Below the pieces are notes generated by a model. It made no database searches, was not told the DNA's origin, and saw only the letters and a program-made list of their open reading frames with translations. A DNA stretch of 64,000 nucleotides from Owenia fusiformis. Its lineage: Eukaryota > Annelida > Polychaeta > Sabellida > Oweniidae. Position numbers and translations under genes: made by a program. The stretch is from contig CAIIXF020000011.1 of NCBI GenBank assembly GCA_903813345.2, positions 23,171,754-23,235,753 of the forward strand, in the 5' to 3' direction. Numbering within the stretch: position 1 is the stretch's first letter; every line of letters starts with the position of its first letter. This document shows, in pieces, positions 50,201-61,521 of the stretch.

Positions 50201-52105
50201 CACGTTCTGAGACTTGTGTCTCGAGGACTTTTACCACTTCATCTCTCTCTGCTATCACCTAGACGAGACATGTAAGAAATTTACTTTAGTTTCTCAACCT
50301 TTCATGTTGATTTTTAAACTATGTGTTTCAATTTCAGTTTGCTATTTTTTACAATACTACACTCACACATATAATTTTACAGTGAATTGGACATTCCACA
50401 GTGCAAGAATACAACAGATTCATCAAGGAGCTTAAAACAATTGCAAAATAACTAGCTGGATCCTCTATATGTACACATATTTACATTTTATAACAACATA
50501 TAAAGTGATTCATCTACCTTTTCTTTTGATAAGACCTCAAGATTTTTAGATTTTAATTCCTTCTCTCGCTCCGACACATTCTGTCGACTCTCTGAGAGCT
50601 TTTTCTTCATCACCATTAACTTTGCACGGAACTTCTGCTCACTTATTTCCCCATCATCAGAAAAATTGGAATCCTATAAACAGAGAAAATTTACAAATCA
50701 TTTTTTAAAACGAAGCCAACCAATTGAAACTGTATATTGTTGTTTAATCAAAATAAGTTGCAAAAGTTAATTCCTGGTCAAATGAAATAAAGGAACATGA
50801 AGATATTGATTATCTCTCTTTGGATAACAATTATATCTATCTATATTTGTACTGCATTTTACAATCTATATTCAAGAAAATCATTAATAACCTTCAAATG
50901 CCTAATAAAATATTATACAGAGTGATACAAAAAATGTTAATTGAAAAATTCAAAAAGGTTCCATCATAATTGAGAAAGTTATTATAAAGTTAAGGGGTTG
51001 TATTTTTTCACCCTGTGAAATTATCCACAATCCTAGTTTTTTACAGTTTGATGTTGATTTTGGCATATATAAAAAATTAATACCATGTCACTAGTATCTG
51101 ACAGTCCTTTCTTTAGTTCCTCCATTTCACGAGTGAGGCTAGCTATCTTTGCCTTTGACTGTAGTTTCATCTTTGAAAGCTTTGCATTTGTATCCTATAA
51201 GATAAAAACAATTAATCATTGCAAGAACATGAGAGTCAATTTGAGAGTACATGACTAGTCATTGATTGAAGACATATGTTATTGCAACTTGTAACACGTA
51301 TCGATAGTAAGTTACTGTTATTTTTGAAGTCATAATTGTTGATTTCTCAAAAAACAAGAGAACTTGGGAAATGGTAATGAAACAGACAGACACAAAATGA
51401 GTGATCTAAATGAGAGCATGTTTAATTAGTACCACTAATGTTGACAGATAGAGGAACTAATGGCCAAATGCCTAGTCCATCCAACAGATTCACACTGTGA
51501 GCCAAAAAATACCTGGACTTCTTTGTTCTTTGCCTTGATGGTATTTTCATTCTCCCTGATGAGATCTTTAAGCTGTAGTATAAGCTTCTGCTGCTGGTCT
51601 GTCTGGGCTGATAAATCACCAACACTGGGTCCATCTCCTTCCTCACCCTGTGGAGAAAACATAAAAAGGGCATTAACATGAGAAGGGTCAACATCTGTAA
51701 ATTACACCTCACCACCTCAGGAAATAGTGGAGGTTTTGACAAAGTGCAAATTAAGCTGTCAATTTCTTTACACTGTCTAGTGAGTCAATTATCCAATCCT
51801 GGGAGCAATAATACTGTAGCTGGTCAAACAAAGTCAAATCCCTATTACAATTAGGAAGATGCATTTTAGAAATCCCTAGTCCTAAGACGCCAAAATCTCT
51901 CCTCTTGAAACAATAGTACATATATAACCCGCCTAGAATTAGGGGCCCTTACACAAACCTTGATATAGTGCATTACTGCTAGATCTTGTCTACATATAAA
52001 AAATGTTATCTTTACCCCAGCTGCTTGAGGGTCATCATCTGGCCCCAGGGACTCATCCAGCTTCTCCTGAACCGTTTGTGCTATTCCTGATATCCTGCTC
52101 CACAT
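32247..52105 (-). CDS. GOLGB1: Giantin, Golgi coiled-coil tether
   Basis: Twenty coding exons on the - strand, GT-AG and in phase: 52105-52016, 51647-51513, 51194-51084, 50673-50518, 50258-50142, 49799-49641, 49285-48917, 48714-48076, 47591-47474, 46781-46630, 46251-46066, 45784-45634, 44445-44348, 43605-43435, 43041-34465, 34016-33847, 33669-33498, 33255-33183, 32925-32871, 32370-32247; 11823 nt, 3940 aa (human about 3259). The N terminus MWSRISGIAQTV, then LKDLIRENE and KLQSKAKIASLTREMEELKK, matches giantin. The body is almost continuous coiled coil. The last exon gives a membrane anchor, MRLMIILYFALLHVLVLSCF at about 3916-3935, five residues before the end, as in giantin. Giantin is anchored in cis/medial Golgi membranes and tethers COPI vesicles. 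A 138-residue block is repeated inside the largest exon. Confidence 0.94.
34229..34319. mobile_element. Small fold-back MITE in a GOLGB1 intron
   Basis: AAAGACCTCGATTTTATGAT is answered by ATCATAAAATCTCGGTCTTT about 40 bp later, and TATATGACC by GGTCATATA inside it. The TSD is unclear. Confidence 0.65.
37310..38513 (-). repeat. Intra-exonic duplication in GOLGB1
   Basis: Two blocks of about 138 codons, near 38513-38080 and 37745-37310, are 768 bp (256 codons) apart, so frame is kept. Shared runs include AELSQKYKIALKKKQEKSKQ and KLKAEIDNENLKMKLSSLQT, identical in both. Between the blocks the copies are no longer alike. Coiled-coil heptads alone do not explain this level of identity. Confidence 0.9.
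45215..45290 (-). repeat. tRNA-derived sequence (degenerate tRNA or SINE head)
   Basis: On the - strand it carries an A-box-like TGTGGTAAAAAGGTTAGC, then ACTCTGGACTC, then a B box GGTTCAATCCC. The middle resembles tRNA-Gln. The acceptor stem does not pair, so a working tRNA is unlikely. It lies in a GOLGB1 intron (45633-44446). Confidence 0.5.
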
Positions 52106-52312
52106 TTTAGCGCTTCACAACTGAAGAAGAAACACAAAATTAGGATGCAATTTGGTAAAAATTAAATCAAATAAAAAACCAAAAAATGGTGTAAAAATAA
52201 AACAAAAACAACACTTTATACTCCGATTTGGGGTCGTTTTAAAGAGTAATACATGATAATCACGAGTCATATATGAAGGAGTGACAGTGATCTTTGTTAA
52301 TACATACCTTTA

Positions 52313-52440
52313 ACGTCGAATTTATGATTTTGAAGCGTTTTTATACCATTTTTACTCAATATTACGAAGTCCAAGAAAAGTTTCAACCATCTTGATACGT
52401 ATTCGGTGACGTCATCATCGGGCACAGTCCTAAACAATAC
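52313..52440 (-). promoter_or_regulatory. GOLGB1 5' UTR exon end and promoter region with CRE
   Basis: On the - strand ACGTTAAAG|GTATGT gives a donor ending the exon at about 52313. The matching acceptor TTTCTTCTTCAG lies just before 52120, 15 nt upstream of the ATG at 52105, so a non-coding first exon is likely. A perfect TGACGTCA (52407-52414) and an AAGATGG word (about 52386-52392, - strand) lie around the probable start. ATF/CREB-type control is a guess. Confidence 0.5.
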
Positions 52441-52916
52441 TGCATTGCCCCACCGTGTTGGGTAAAGCATTAATGTAATAAAAATTTAGTGAAATTAAAT
52501 TATCAATGAATTAATGAAGTACAACTGTTTTCATACAATTCTTTGAATGTCTTAGAATTATTTTTTTTATCTTTATTTTTACCAATTTATTTCGTGATAG
52601 ATAACACGCAATCATTTCAATGCGACCGCGGAAACTTTAAATTTTTTAAATTTGTTTATTTTTCAGCTATATTATGGCTACTTAGCAGATTTATGACGAA
52701 AAAAGTCAATACACATAATCAATGTATAGGTAATGACAACTTAGAAAACACTTTTTGATACTCAACGGTTGAATAATGCTGAAAATTAAACAAATTACCT
52801 ATTATCGCCCACTGTTTGTTAAATAATTCTAGCCTAGGCTACATGTGAGGGTCAATACAACCTACTTGACATTTGTTTCGTTCATGGTATAGGAAAAGTA
52901 GTACTTACTCTTTGGG

Positions 52917-53015
52917 GTTGTCAAGTTGGCCGAAAGGGGTTGGGCGCCAGCCCGTTCAGGCTAGGACATAGGGCGCCATAACCACGATGTTGAGAGTTTG
53001 ATACGTGTGTGCTCC
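52917..53015 (+). repeat. tRNA-Leu/Ser-like sequence, probable SINE fragment
   Basis: GTTGTCAAGTTGGCCGAAAG and GGTTGGGCGCCAG resemble the 5' half of tRNAs with a long variable arm, and GAGTTTGATAC is a weak B box. It is too diverged for a functional tRNA. It lies between GOLGB1 and PRIMPOL. Confidence 0.35.
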
Positions 53016-53505
53016 TTGTGCTTATTTGTTTATACATTTATAAGTTTATATATGTTTATAAGCAATTTTCCATCTTAGACAGACCTATATGACAGTTCTC
53101 ATACTATTTTGAATCTAATGTAGCTTGGGGGCTACTTGTACACCAGCAATTTCGTAGTTGAATTTTAAAGGATAACATGGTTAACATGGACTGACTGCAC
53201 CACGTACTCTGGGAGACAATTCCAATTGTTTGTTACCCTTCGGCTGATTGTATTTTGTCTCATTGAGGTTTTGCAGTGTTCCAGAGTAGTTTGGAATTTC
53301 TTCTTCTATTATGTGTATCTCTTGCTCGGAAATTGGGTAATGTTGCTGTTGTGTTGACATCCTAGTAGGAGTTAATGTATTTGAAAGTCTCTATCATTTC
53401 TCCATGTAGTCGTCTATAAGCAAATGTTGTAAGGTCTAGTGCCTTTAGTAATATATACATGTATATGCAAAGTTTATATACAGTGTATAAATTATTATTT
53501 TGTAG
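53016..53505. other. PRIMPOL 5' flank
   Basis: AT-rich. ATTATTATTTTGTAG ends exactly before the PRIMPOL ATG (53506) and is a plausible 3' splice site, so transcription may begin upstream, possibly sharing the roughly 1.1-kb interval with the divergent GOLGB1 promoter. No other gene seen. Confidence 0.4.
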
Positions 53506-55272
53506 ATGATGCATATGATGGCAGAAAATTCATCAGTATTGATCAGTGGCCTGTCATTCTACAGCACTAAAAACAAGAAACAAGTTGAACAGCGGAATTC
53601 CGTTAAAAGAAAATTAGAGGAGCGAGAAACAAATTTGAAGAAACATGTCGTCCCGACCCCTTATAAGTGTGGAATGTTTGGGGAATCTCCAGTTTGGGAA
53701 TCATTTTACAGTCAAGAAGAGGCATTCAAAAGAGCAAGACAATATTCAAAAAGTCTTCATGTATTCGCGAATGAAAGCAAAACATTCGTAGAAAGCACTG
53801 GAAAAAGAACTTATTTTGTGACAAGTTATGATCAATTTTGGCATGTCTACAAACAGCTAGCGTTGAATCAACGATGTTATTATGAGATCATTCCGCACGA
53901 AGCTGTTTGTAAGCTTTATTTTGACCTTGAGTTTAATAGAGCGCTGAATCCAACTGTAAACGATGTTAAAATGATGGACACTTTTCTCAAGTTGATTTCT
54001 GAACAACTTAAGCATGTCTTTAACATTGATTGTAATCCAGAAGACATCATTGATTTGGATGCGAGCACTGATGCAAAGTTTAGCAGACATTTGATATATG
54101 TGCTGAAAGATGTTGCATTCCAGAATAACATCGAAGCTGGTAAGTTTGTGAAATATGTCTGCCAATCCCTCTTGGATACCATTAGGAATCAGATTCAGGA
54201 CAAATGTGATACAAGTGCAGGCACAAGTTTTCAAACTGAATTATCCATCAGTGATCTGGAGGGACTTTTAGTGAATGACAAACATGGTCACTCAAATTTG
54301 TTTTGCGATACTGGTGTTTATACAAAAAATCGTAACTTTAGATTGTATCTTTCTTCCAAGCGTGGCAAGAACAATCATTTGAGACTTTCCAAGTGGAACA
54401 AATACTCTCCTAAGCCAACAAAAACCACGAGAGACATTGAAAAAAGAATATTTCTTGACTCATTGATTGCAAATGTAAAATACACTCCGAATCTGAAACT
54501 ACTAACATTCAATGGTCCTGGACTTTCTGTAGCAACAGTCGTCAAAGACAACAACTCTAGTATAGGTGACCATTCAACCTTGAACAATATAATAGGATAC
54601 AAATCATCTCCTTACCCTGAGATAGACACGTATGTGGGTTCTATTATCAATAAAGGTGGTGTCCAAGGGCAGATAAGAAGATGGACTTATTTTTCTTCTG
54701 GGGAGCTAATTGTGTACGACATCATCAAAAACCGATATTGCGAAAACATCAATCGAGCACACAAAAGCAATAACATTATTATAGTTGCAGATCTCAAGGC
54801 AGGTGTCATTTATCAAAAATGCCATGATCCAGAATGTCGAGATTCTGGGTTCAAATCACAGAATTATCCTATTCCTCCAGAATATTTACCTGCTAATTAT
54901 TTCCTCGGAAATGACAGTGATTTTTTTGATGACATCGAGGATGATATGGAAATTTCTGATGCAGATCTTGTAGAAGCTGTTGCTCAAATTGAACACCTCT
55001 CTTCTAGTGATGTTACTAATAAAATTGGTGACATAAACAATACACAGATCAATGTTTCAGAGCACAATTCAAAATGTTTGGTAACCACCCACATGCCAAC
55101 AGCCTCTTCTGTTAATCAGAATCAGTCAGTTGAATCAACAGATACTACCAAAGTTAATAATGGCACTAAAGCTGAGTCTGATGACATTACAGAGATTGAG
55201 TTTGATGACGATATTAATGATGTAGATCTTCTCACATGTCTTGATGCCGTCGAAGCTTCTAAAATGAGTTAG
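53506..55272 (+). CDS. PRIMPOL: PrimPol, primase and DNA-directed polymerase
   Basis: One uninterrupted 588-aa frame (human 560), closely like vertebrate PrimPol. It is an archaeo-eukaryotic primase superfamily enzyme that re-primes stalled replication forks in nucleus and mitochondria. Motif I is CKLYFDLEF with metal ligands Asp140 and Glu142. Motif II is SRH at 193-195, in STDAKFSRHLIY. Motif III is FCDTGVYTKNRNFR with Asp268. The zinc finger ligands Cys412, His419, Cys439 and Cys444 keep the human 7- and 5-residue spacing around the 19-residue gap. Acidic blocks at 474-496 and 559-583 correspond to RPA-binding motifs A and B. All catalytic residues are intact. Methionines at 1, 2, 4 and 5 leave the exact start open. 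The stop TAG is directly followed by GTATGT, a possible 3' UTR donor. AATAAA occurs at 55642 and 55704. Confidence 0.96.
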   Translation: MMHMMAENSSVLISGLSFYSTKNKKQVEQRNSVKRKLEERETNLKKHVVPTPYKCGMFGESPVWESFYSQEEAFKRARQYSKSLHVFANESKTFVESTGKRTYFVTSYDQFWHVYKQLALNQRCYYEIIPHEAVCKLYFDLEFNRALNPTVNDVKMMDTFLKLISEQLKHVFNIDCNPEDIIDLDASTDAKFSRHLIYVLKDVAFQNNIEAGKFVKYVCQSLLDTIRNQIQDKCDTSAGTSFQTELSISDLEGLLVNDKHGHSNLFCDTGVYTKNRNFRLYLSSKRGKNNHLRLSKWNKYSPKPTKTTRDIEKRIFLDSLIANVKYTPNLKLLTFNGPGLSVATVVKDNNSSIGDHSTLNNIIGYKSSPYPEIDTYVGSIINKGGVQGQIRRWTYFSSGELIVYDIIKNRYCENINRAHKSNNIIIVADLKAGVIYQKCHDPECRDSGFKSQNYPIPPEYLPANYFLGNDSDFFDDIEDDMEISDADLVEAVAQIEHLSSSDVTNKIGDINNTQINVSEHNSKCLVTTHMPTASSVNQNQSVESTDTTKVNNGTKAESDDITEIEFDDDINDVDLLTCLDAVEASKMS

Positions 55273-56540
55273 GTATGTGCAGACAAGCAACACAATTGCC
55301 ATTTATTTCAGAAGCCATTTTTTGATTATCTTTTATACTAAATTCTTTCTATAAATTATGAAGACAATGTAGTAGGCCTATTGATCTTAAGTAAAGTCTG
55401 TCATTCCATGAAAGTTCCGTAAGATAAAAGTAAGACATGAAAAAAAGTTGTGCAGTAGTGATACATCATGTGACAAAAACCTATTTTTAACATTAATCAT
55501 GATGGTGTGTGACATCATAAAAAGACATCTTTGATATTTTTTATTACATCATCAATTGTTCGTTGTCATGAATACAAAATGCTTTTTGTTGTTGTAGAAA
55601 TTGAAACCCCATACTGTGCTTGCCCAGGAGTAAAAATCTATAATAAAGGTAAGGATTAAGTTTACATTTACTCAAAAAGTTAGCATGAATAAAAAATGAA
55701 GCTAATAAAGGAGTTACATAGCTGAATAAAGCTGAAAGAATAGATTGATGTCAGCACTTGTTTTTATTTGTTTTGGTTAGGCCAGATTGTCATAGGCTTC
55801 AATGGTAAAAACGTGCAATACTCATTTTCAAAGGTGTTAGTTGAATCTGTCTGAAACTATTTATTTAGATAAGAAATAACTGTACAAATCGAAGTTATTA
55901 TTGAGCTGGAAAACTTTTCACTGAATTTAAATATGCTTTAAAAAAGAAAGAAAAGTAAGTCATTAGAGGTTTATATACAAATATCTTAAAATTCCACGAA
56001 AAAAAACGAGATTTATCGAAAAGTTAGAAAGCCATGGAAAATGATTTAAATAACATTAAAGTTAAAGTTATTATTTTATTAAGGAAAACTTTTCACTATA
56101 TTCAAATATGCCATTTAAAACTTTAAGGAAAAGTAAGTCATTAGAGGTTTAATATGAAAACCTCTTAAAATCCCACAAAACGAGATTTAAAAGTTATAGA
56201 TATATAGAAATTCCTATATCTTTTCTCATTCTCAACATTGAAAGATATGATAAGTTTTTGTAAAGATGTCACTATAGTTTCCAATAATCAGGAAACACTA
56301 AATCAGGAAACCTCTGGGGAATCCCCAAAGTCACATGACTTTTAATCATATGATGTCATAATGACCTTTAACCGCAATCAGCTGTGCGAGCTTATCATTT
56401 GACAGAGAAACTTCACAATAACCACATGCAGTACATCAACTAAAACATTTAATTCATGAAATATTTTGGAACGTTCAATTGTTAAAGTTGAGGTAAGTAG
56501 AAAGTTAAAAACCGAATCATAATCTTAATGTCATAAAATG

Positions 56541-56780
56541 TACAGTTTTGAACATAAATAAATGACAGGTGGATTTGCTGAAGTGATGATTTCCCATGTT
56601 AAAAATAAAAGAATTTTCAAGAGCCCATACATCAGTGGATGAGATGATACAAAATGTAAAATAAACTAATTTTAGGGGATATATATCTAGACAATTTGGA
56701 AACTGTGGGCTTTCAGATGACCATGGTTAGGAAATGGTGATAGAAAATCCAACTGTCATTTATTTATGTTTCAAACTGTA
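56541..56780. mobile_element. Complete 240-bp TA-flanked MITE
   Basis: TIRs of 28 bp: TACAGTTTTGAACATAAATA at the left and TACAGTTTGAAACATAAATA reading in from the right, both continuing AATGACAG. TA at each border suggests mariner-type insertion. Incomplete or diverged copies lie near 15494 and 19533. Confidence 0.85.
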
Positions 56781-57433
56781 TGAAAATATATAGAATGTAT
56801 TTTAAATTAAAATAAGAAATAACTATTGTTCTGCAATTCATTCATTTGATGAGCTGTAATGTGACTTTTTCATGTACATTAGTTAATATTACTAAAAATT
56901 CTCTGAATCAATTATACATCTTTATGTGTGGGGCTATTACCTAGAGCCAATGCCTTTAAGCATGGCCTCATATTACAAACTATTCATTTCTTGTAGCCTC
57001 ATATTACTGATCTTGTTATAGGAACCCACATATTCACATGTGTTTCATTAATTATTAACAGGCAATATGTGGGATTTGGCAGATCTTCTAAGCTCATTAT
57101 GTGTATCTTTCATGCTAAATATAGTTTGCATCACTTCAATGTAAAATGCTGATGAATTCATTAACCCCTTGAATGCCCAGAGTGATAGATATATCAGTTA
57201 AAGAATTTTTCACTAAAATGGCTCTACCTTTGAAAAATGTTGTTTAACTCACACAAAATATGCATTGAACTGTGTGCAATTTATCTATGTTCAATGATGT
57301 TACCAAAAATGAACTCCAAACATTGTATAAAATAAAAATACATGGCAAAAGCAAGCAAAAATGAAAAAAAACTCTGGTATTCAAGAGAATGAAATTTGAA
57401 ATTTGCCAAACAAGGTTGAATGGGTAAATAAAT

Positions 57434-57453
57434 GGGGGGGGGGGGGGGGGGGG
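57434..57453 (+). repeat. Poly-G tract
   Basis: An uninterrupted run of about 20 guanines in AT-rich DNA, following AATAAAT. Such a tract can form a G-quadruplex, is prone to length error in assembly, and makes transcription through it difficult. Confidence 0.9.
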
Positions 57454-60245
57454 TGATTACAATCTCAAGTTTTCAATATGATTTACAAGTACCTAATATT
57501 AATTCAAAGTGTTCTAAATTTTTTGTTTTCGAGTTAATATATTTTTATGTATTTATGAGAATATGGTATAAACTGAGATGCTGATAGGTTAAAGTGGTAC
57601 ATTGTATAATTTATATCAGATGGCATTTTTTTTTCAAAAACAGCTGGCGGATATAATAACACTTGACAAAATTATTATCCAAGTTACAGGAATTTAGTGT
57701 TTATGGTTCATACCTTTGGCTTACCTTTGTTGGAAAAGTTACTGTAATCTTATTTGCAGAAATGTGCTTGTTCATTGGCTCTCATATGCAGATTGTTGTT
57801 GTTTAGAATTGAATGTGATAAACAAAATAAATATGTGTGCAGCATTTGTAACAATAACACCCAGCTAAAATAAGCAAGCATTTCTGTTTGTTGTATTTGG
57901 CTTCAAACACAAATATCTTCTTGTGGTATTCAAATATTTCTGAGTATGGAGAGATATTTAGGGATTATTATTGAATTCTTGTTCAGTCAACAATGCAGAA
58001 CTTGGTTGTTAGTATATTTAGTTGTTTGCCATTTTACTCAATTTTTCTTTAGGAATAAAGAGAAGATGATTGTTTGTCCTTTTGTCTGGTCTCTTTGTGT
58101 GTCCATATTGCCACAACTGAAATTCTGACTGTAAAGTTTTTCACATATTTTTTATGCATTATGGGATCAGATTTATCAAAAAGCTGCGAATTTAAAAATG
58201 TTTCATTTTGTTTTATGATTAGAATACCAATTTGATTTAATTTGTTTTGAAAATGGTTATGCTTCATGAATTAGAACAGCTTTTTCAAAATGACCTGAAA
58301 TTCAAGGTAACCCATTTCTTTTGTATTTAACATCTTATAGACATGAAAAAGTATAACATGATGATGCTTTTGTGATGTTTTGAGTGTAGTTTTGCCAAAG
58401 GGTTTATAATTGATGCCTTATATTCTTTCTTTGAGAACATTATTCGTTCAGTGGAATTTGAAATTCCATTGACTTTCCTTTTTCTAGATATACATTTACT
58501 TTATAATAACTCAAGTAAACAAGTTCAGTTCCTGCATGATATCAGTGTATTTAAGCTAATATACAGTAGTATGAAATACATGAATATGGTTCAAGCTGAG
58601 GACACCTGATACTGCCAATCCTATCTTAATCTGAAGAAAATGAGCTTCCAACCCAGATTTAGGAGAACAAGGGAGTAGAAAGTGGAATTCAGGCTAGAGT
58701 CTTAAATCCATGCATATTTATTTTTTGTTTTGTCGAAGCATTGATATAAATGTGTTTTTTGTAATTTTTTTATTTCATCATCAAATTGTGACTTATTTTG
58801 TTCATTATCTGTTATTTGTTTGTTCTTGTTTGTTTTCGTGAAGTGGTACTTGAAGATTTGTTTCAATATTAGTTTAAAATAACTAAATGGGGAGGATATG
58901 ACAACCATTTTTTGTCACCACCAGAAGTGGTGACATATTGTTATAGTCTCCATCTTTTTTGTGGACTAGTGTTAGGCGGTTGGTGTCTGTACTAAATTGT
59001 ACTGTATTCGATGGTTAGCATTTTTAACAAATGGCAGATGATTTTTTGCATGTTAATGCCTTGTATTAATTTACACTAGTCTTAGTGACAACATTATAAT
59101 ATCACTAATATGTAACTCAAGCTCAAGTAAAATGTCTAATTGACTTGTTTTTGTAAGACAATACTTATAATTATGTATCACTCCCAATGGCCAGAAATTA
59201 TTTAATGCACATCTGTGAAACAATAAGAACGGGAATTAAGAGAATTAAGAGATCATATGCCAAAGCTAAATGTAATAATATTTTCTTGCTAAATTACTTC
59301 AACCGTCTGACCATTATATCTGTTTTCTTTTTATTATAATAAATGTACATTATATGTCATAGTTTAATAGGTCTTTCCATTATTATTGTTTTTCAGTTTT
59401 TCCATTTGTTTAAAGTTTAGTCAGTATGCAAATTTTGTAGATAATTCGAGGTATGGCATAAAAGAATCCCCTTTTTGTGTAGCATGTGACATGTGTATAT
59501 TTATGTCATGTTGCTATATCCCAAAATATAACATTACCCTAATGGAAATAACAACATGTAACAATGTGCTTGGTGGCTCAGCTTGTTCATATTAATTTTT
59601 CACAAATAACAAAATTGTATGTATATATTACATAAGTATAGGCTATTATGTAACATTAATATGAATCACCACATGTGTAAATGAACACCTTGTTATATTA
59701 ACCAGCAAAGCAGCAGGTGCATAGAGGTATTTTACTTTCAAAATAATACAAGTAAATGCAAGAGATAAAATATAAAGTAGGCAATCTGCAAAGCAAAGCA
59801 TTTCAACTGTTTATAGTTTTGAAACATCTATATGTATGCTTCATTCTGTCATTAACACATTAACGGCAAATATCATTATCAATAATTTTGATATCTTTTT
59901 TCATTTCACACAACCCTTTATCACCATCAGCTGTCACACTATACTCTGATTTCTACAAACTTGTGGCTTCATTGCTAATACCTTTCTGATTTATCAGAGT
60001 TCCCCTTTAACTATTGCTTGAGAGGGTACTCCAAGGGAAAGAACAGGCTTTGGATCCCACATTGTTGGAATGCTAATTTTATGAAAGTTTGAAAGTGAAA
60101 ATGAATATGCTACTTCTGGAGAGATGAAATAATTGTCTTTTATTTTAAGAGTGGGGATTGAATTTAGCATTTGCAAAGTGTACTCTGCCTCTTCCTCTTA
60201 ATTTCTTCTCAGGAAGAAGAACTGTAATCAAAAACAAATTACATG

Positions 60246-60432
60246 CAGTAAAACCTGTCTAATCTGAACACCACTAGAGTACTGGTGAAAAGTGTTCTGA
60301 TCAGCAGATGTTTGTATTTCAAGGTTTTTAACAATGCTTGTCTATGGATTAAAAAATGAGACCGAAAAACTGTTCACTTTGAAATGTGTTCAGATAAGGG
60401 AGATTTCAGATACAGATATACAGGTTTCACTG
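60246..60432. mobile_element. Mariner-like MITE
   Basis: TIRs CAGTAAAACCTGT / ACAGGTTTCACTG, interior CTAATCTGAACACCACTAG and AAAGTGTTCTGAT. Best copy of the family also seen at 8075 and 31229. Confidence 0.7.
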
Positions 60433-60964
60433 TATGTTTTTAAAGATCTATTGCTACATAATGATACCTCATTCACATTCCCCTCCATTACCTCACCTTA
60501 GGTATCTACATAAAATGAATTAGTAGCATAGAAATAAGGGCAATGATCACTTTAAATAAAATGTAATAGGTACCAGAAGTATTTGCCTAATGTACCAATC
60601 AGAGATTAATTAGTGTATCTAGATTTTAACATTTTATCTAAGATGTATTTTTATCTTAAGGAGGAAATGATTTGATAAATGTGGAGCTAAGAGAATATAT
60701 AGAAATCTGAATAAATGTGTTTAGAATTTGAGTGGGAGTTAACTCAAGAGACGTTTCATTCTCAGACTGAATATTCCATATTTTTATTAGAATTTAACAG
60801 TCTTGTTCTTTACTTTGTTTTAATCTGTAAATCTTTCTGAATGTCATTAATTTAACCTCCTCCCTACAATATAAGACCTTGCATTCTATTGATCAAGCAA
60901 ATGCAATAAAATAAACACATGCAAATAATTACTTTAAATCACCAGGTGCTGAACATGCTTATTA

Positions 60965-61521
60965 CCCCCCTATCACACCAAACTAGTTCTTAGCCGTTCT
61001 TGCCAGTCGTACGAAAACGTCGTAAAACGGGCTCAATCTGGCTGTGGTCGGGAAACATGTCTAAAATAATTAGCTACTTCGTTCATAAACAGTCTTCAAT
61101 ACGTCCATCTCATTCGCAGTTTGTTCAGGTCGCACCACGTCGGTGTGCAACGTCGTATAATGCGTCCATTAGTCTAGAAGGTCATCATGACCTGATTACA
61201 GAACGGTATGGCCGCCATCGAATTTTGAATCGATTCAAAATTCTAAATCACATTCACCGTCCGGGAAAGTCCATGAAGTTTGTAAACAGACCGTAGAACA
61301 TTGTAGCTACGTTCATTCCGTTCACACACAGTTTAAAACCAGTTTTGAAGAACGCAGTGGCAACTTGCTTGGTGTCAATCTAGATGACCTACCCATTCGA
61401 GTATGTTCTATGAAGTTTGTAAATAGACCCCAACCGGTTCTAAGTACGTCCAGTCCGTTTGTATACAGTTGAAGCCCATTTTCGAGAATGTAGTGAGAAC
61501 TAGTTTGCTGTGATAGTAGGG
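60965..61521. mobile_element. PIF/Harbinger-like MITE with TTA duplication
   Basis: TIRs of about 26 bp: left CCCCCCTATCACACCAAACT, right (inward) CCCTACTATCACAGCAAACT, both followed by AGTTCT. The 3-bp direct repeat TTA flanks it (60962-60964 and 61522-61524), as for PIF/Harbinger. Interior GC content is higher than its surroundings, and GAAGTTTGTAAA(C/T)AGACC recurs twice. Confidence 0.75.

Larger units (their letters stand above)
55273..58913. other. PRIMPOL 3' flank, no gene seen
   Basis: AT-rich, repeat-laden sequence. It includes an imperfect direct duplication of about 175 bp (55880-56000 and 56060-56180, sharing AAAGTAAGTCATTAGAGGTT), a complete TA-flanked MITE (56541-56780) and a run of about 20 G (57434-57453). 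Open frames are short and show no domain I recognise. Confidence 0.55.

Noticed and set aside
53857-54234. 125-codon frame opposite PRIMPOL
   Set aside because: Antisense shadow inside a clearly conserved coding sequence.
61000-61296. 98-codon basic open frame
   Set aside because: Lies wholly inside the TTA-flanked MITE and shows no transposase motif; more likely chance opening in a GC-richer element.
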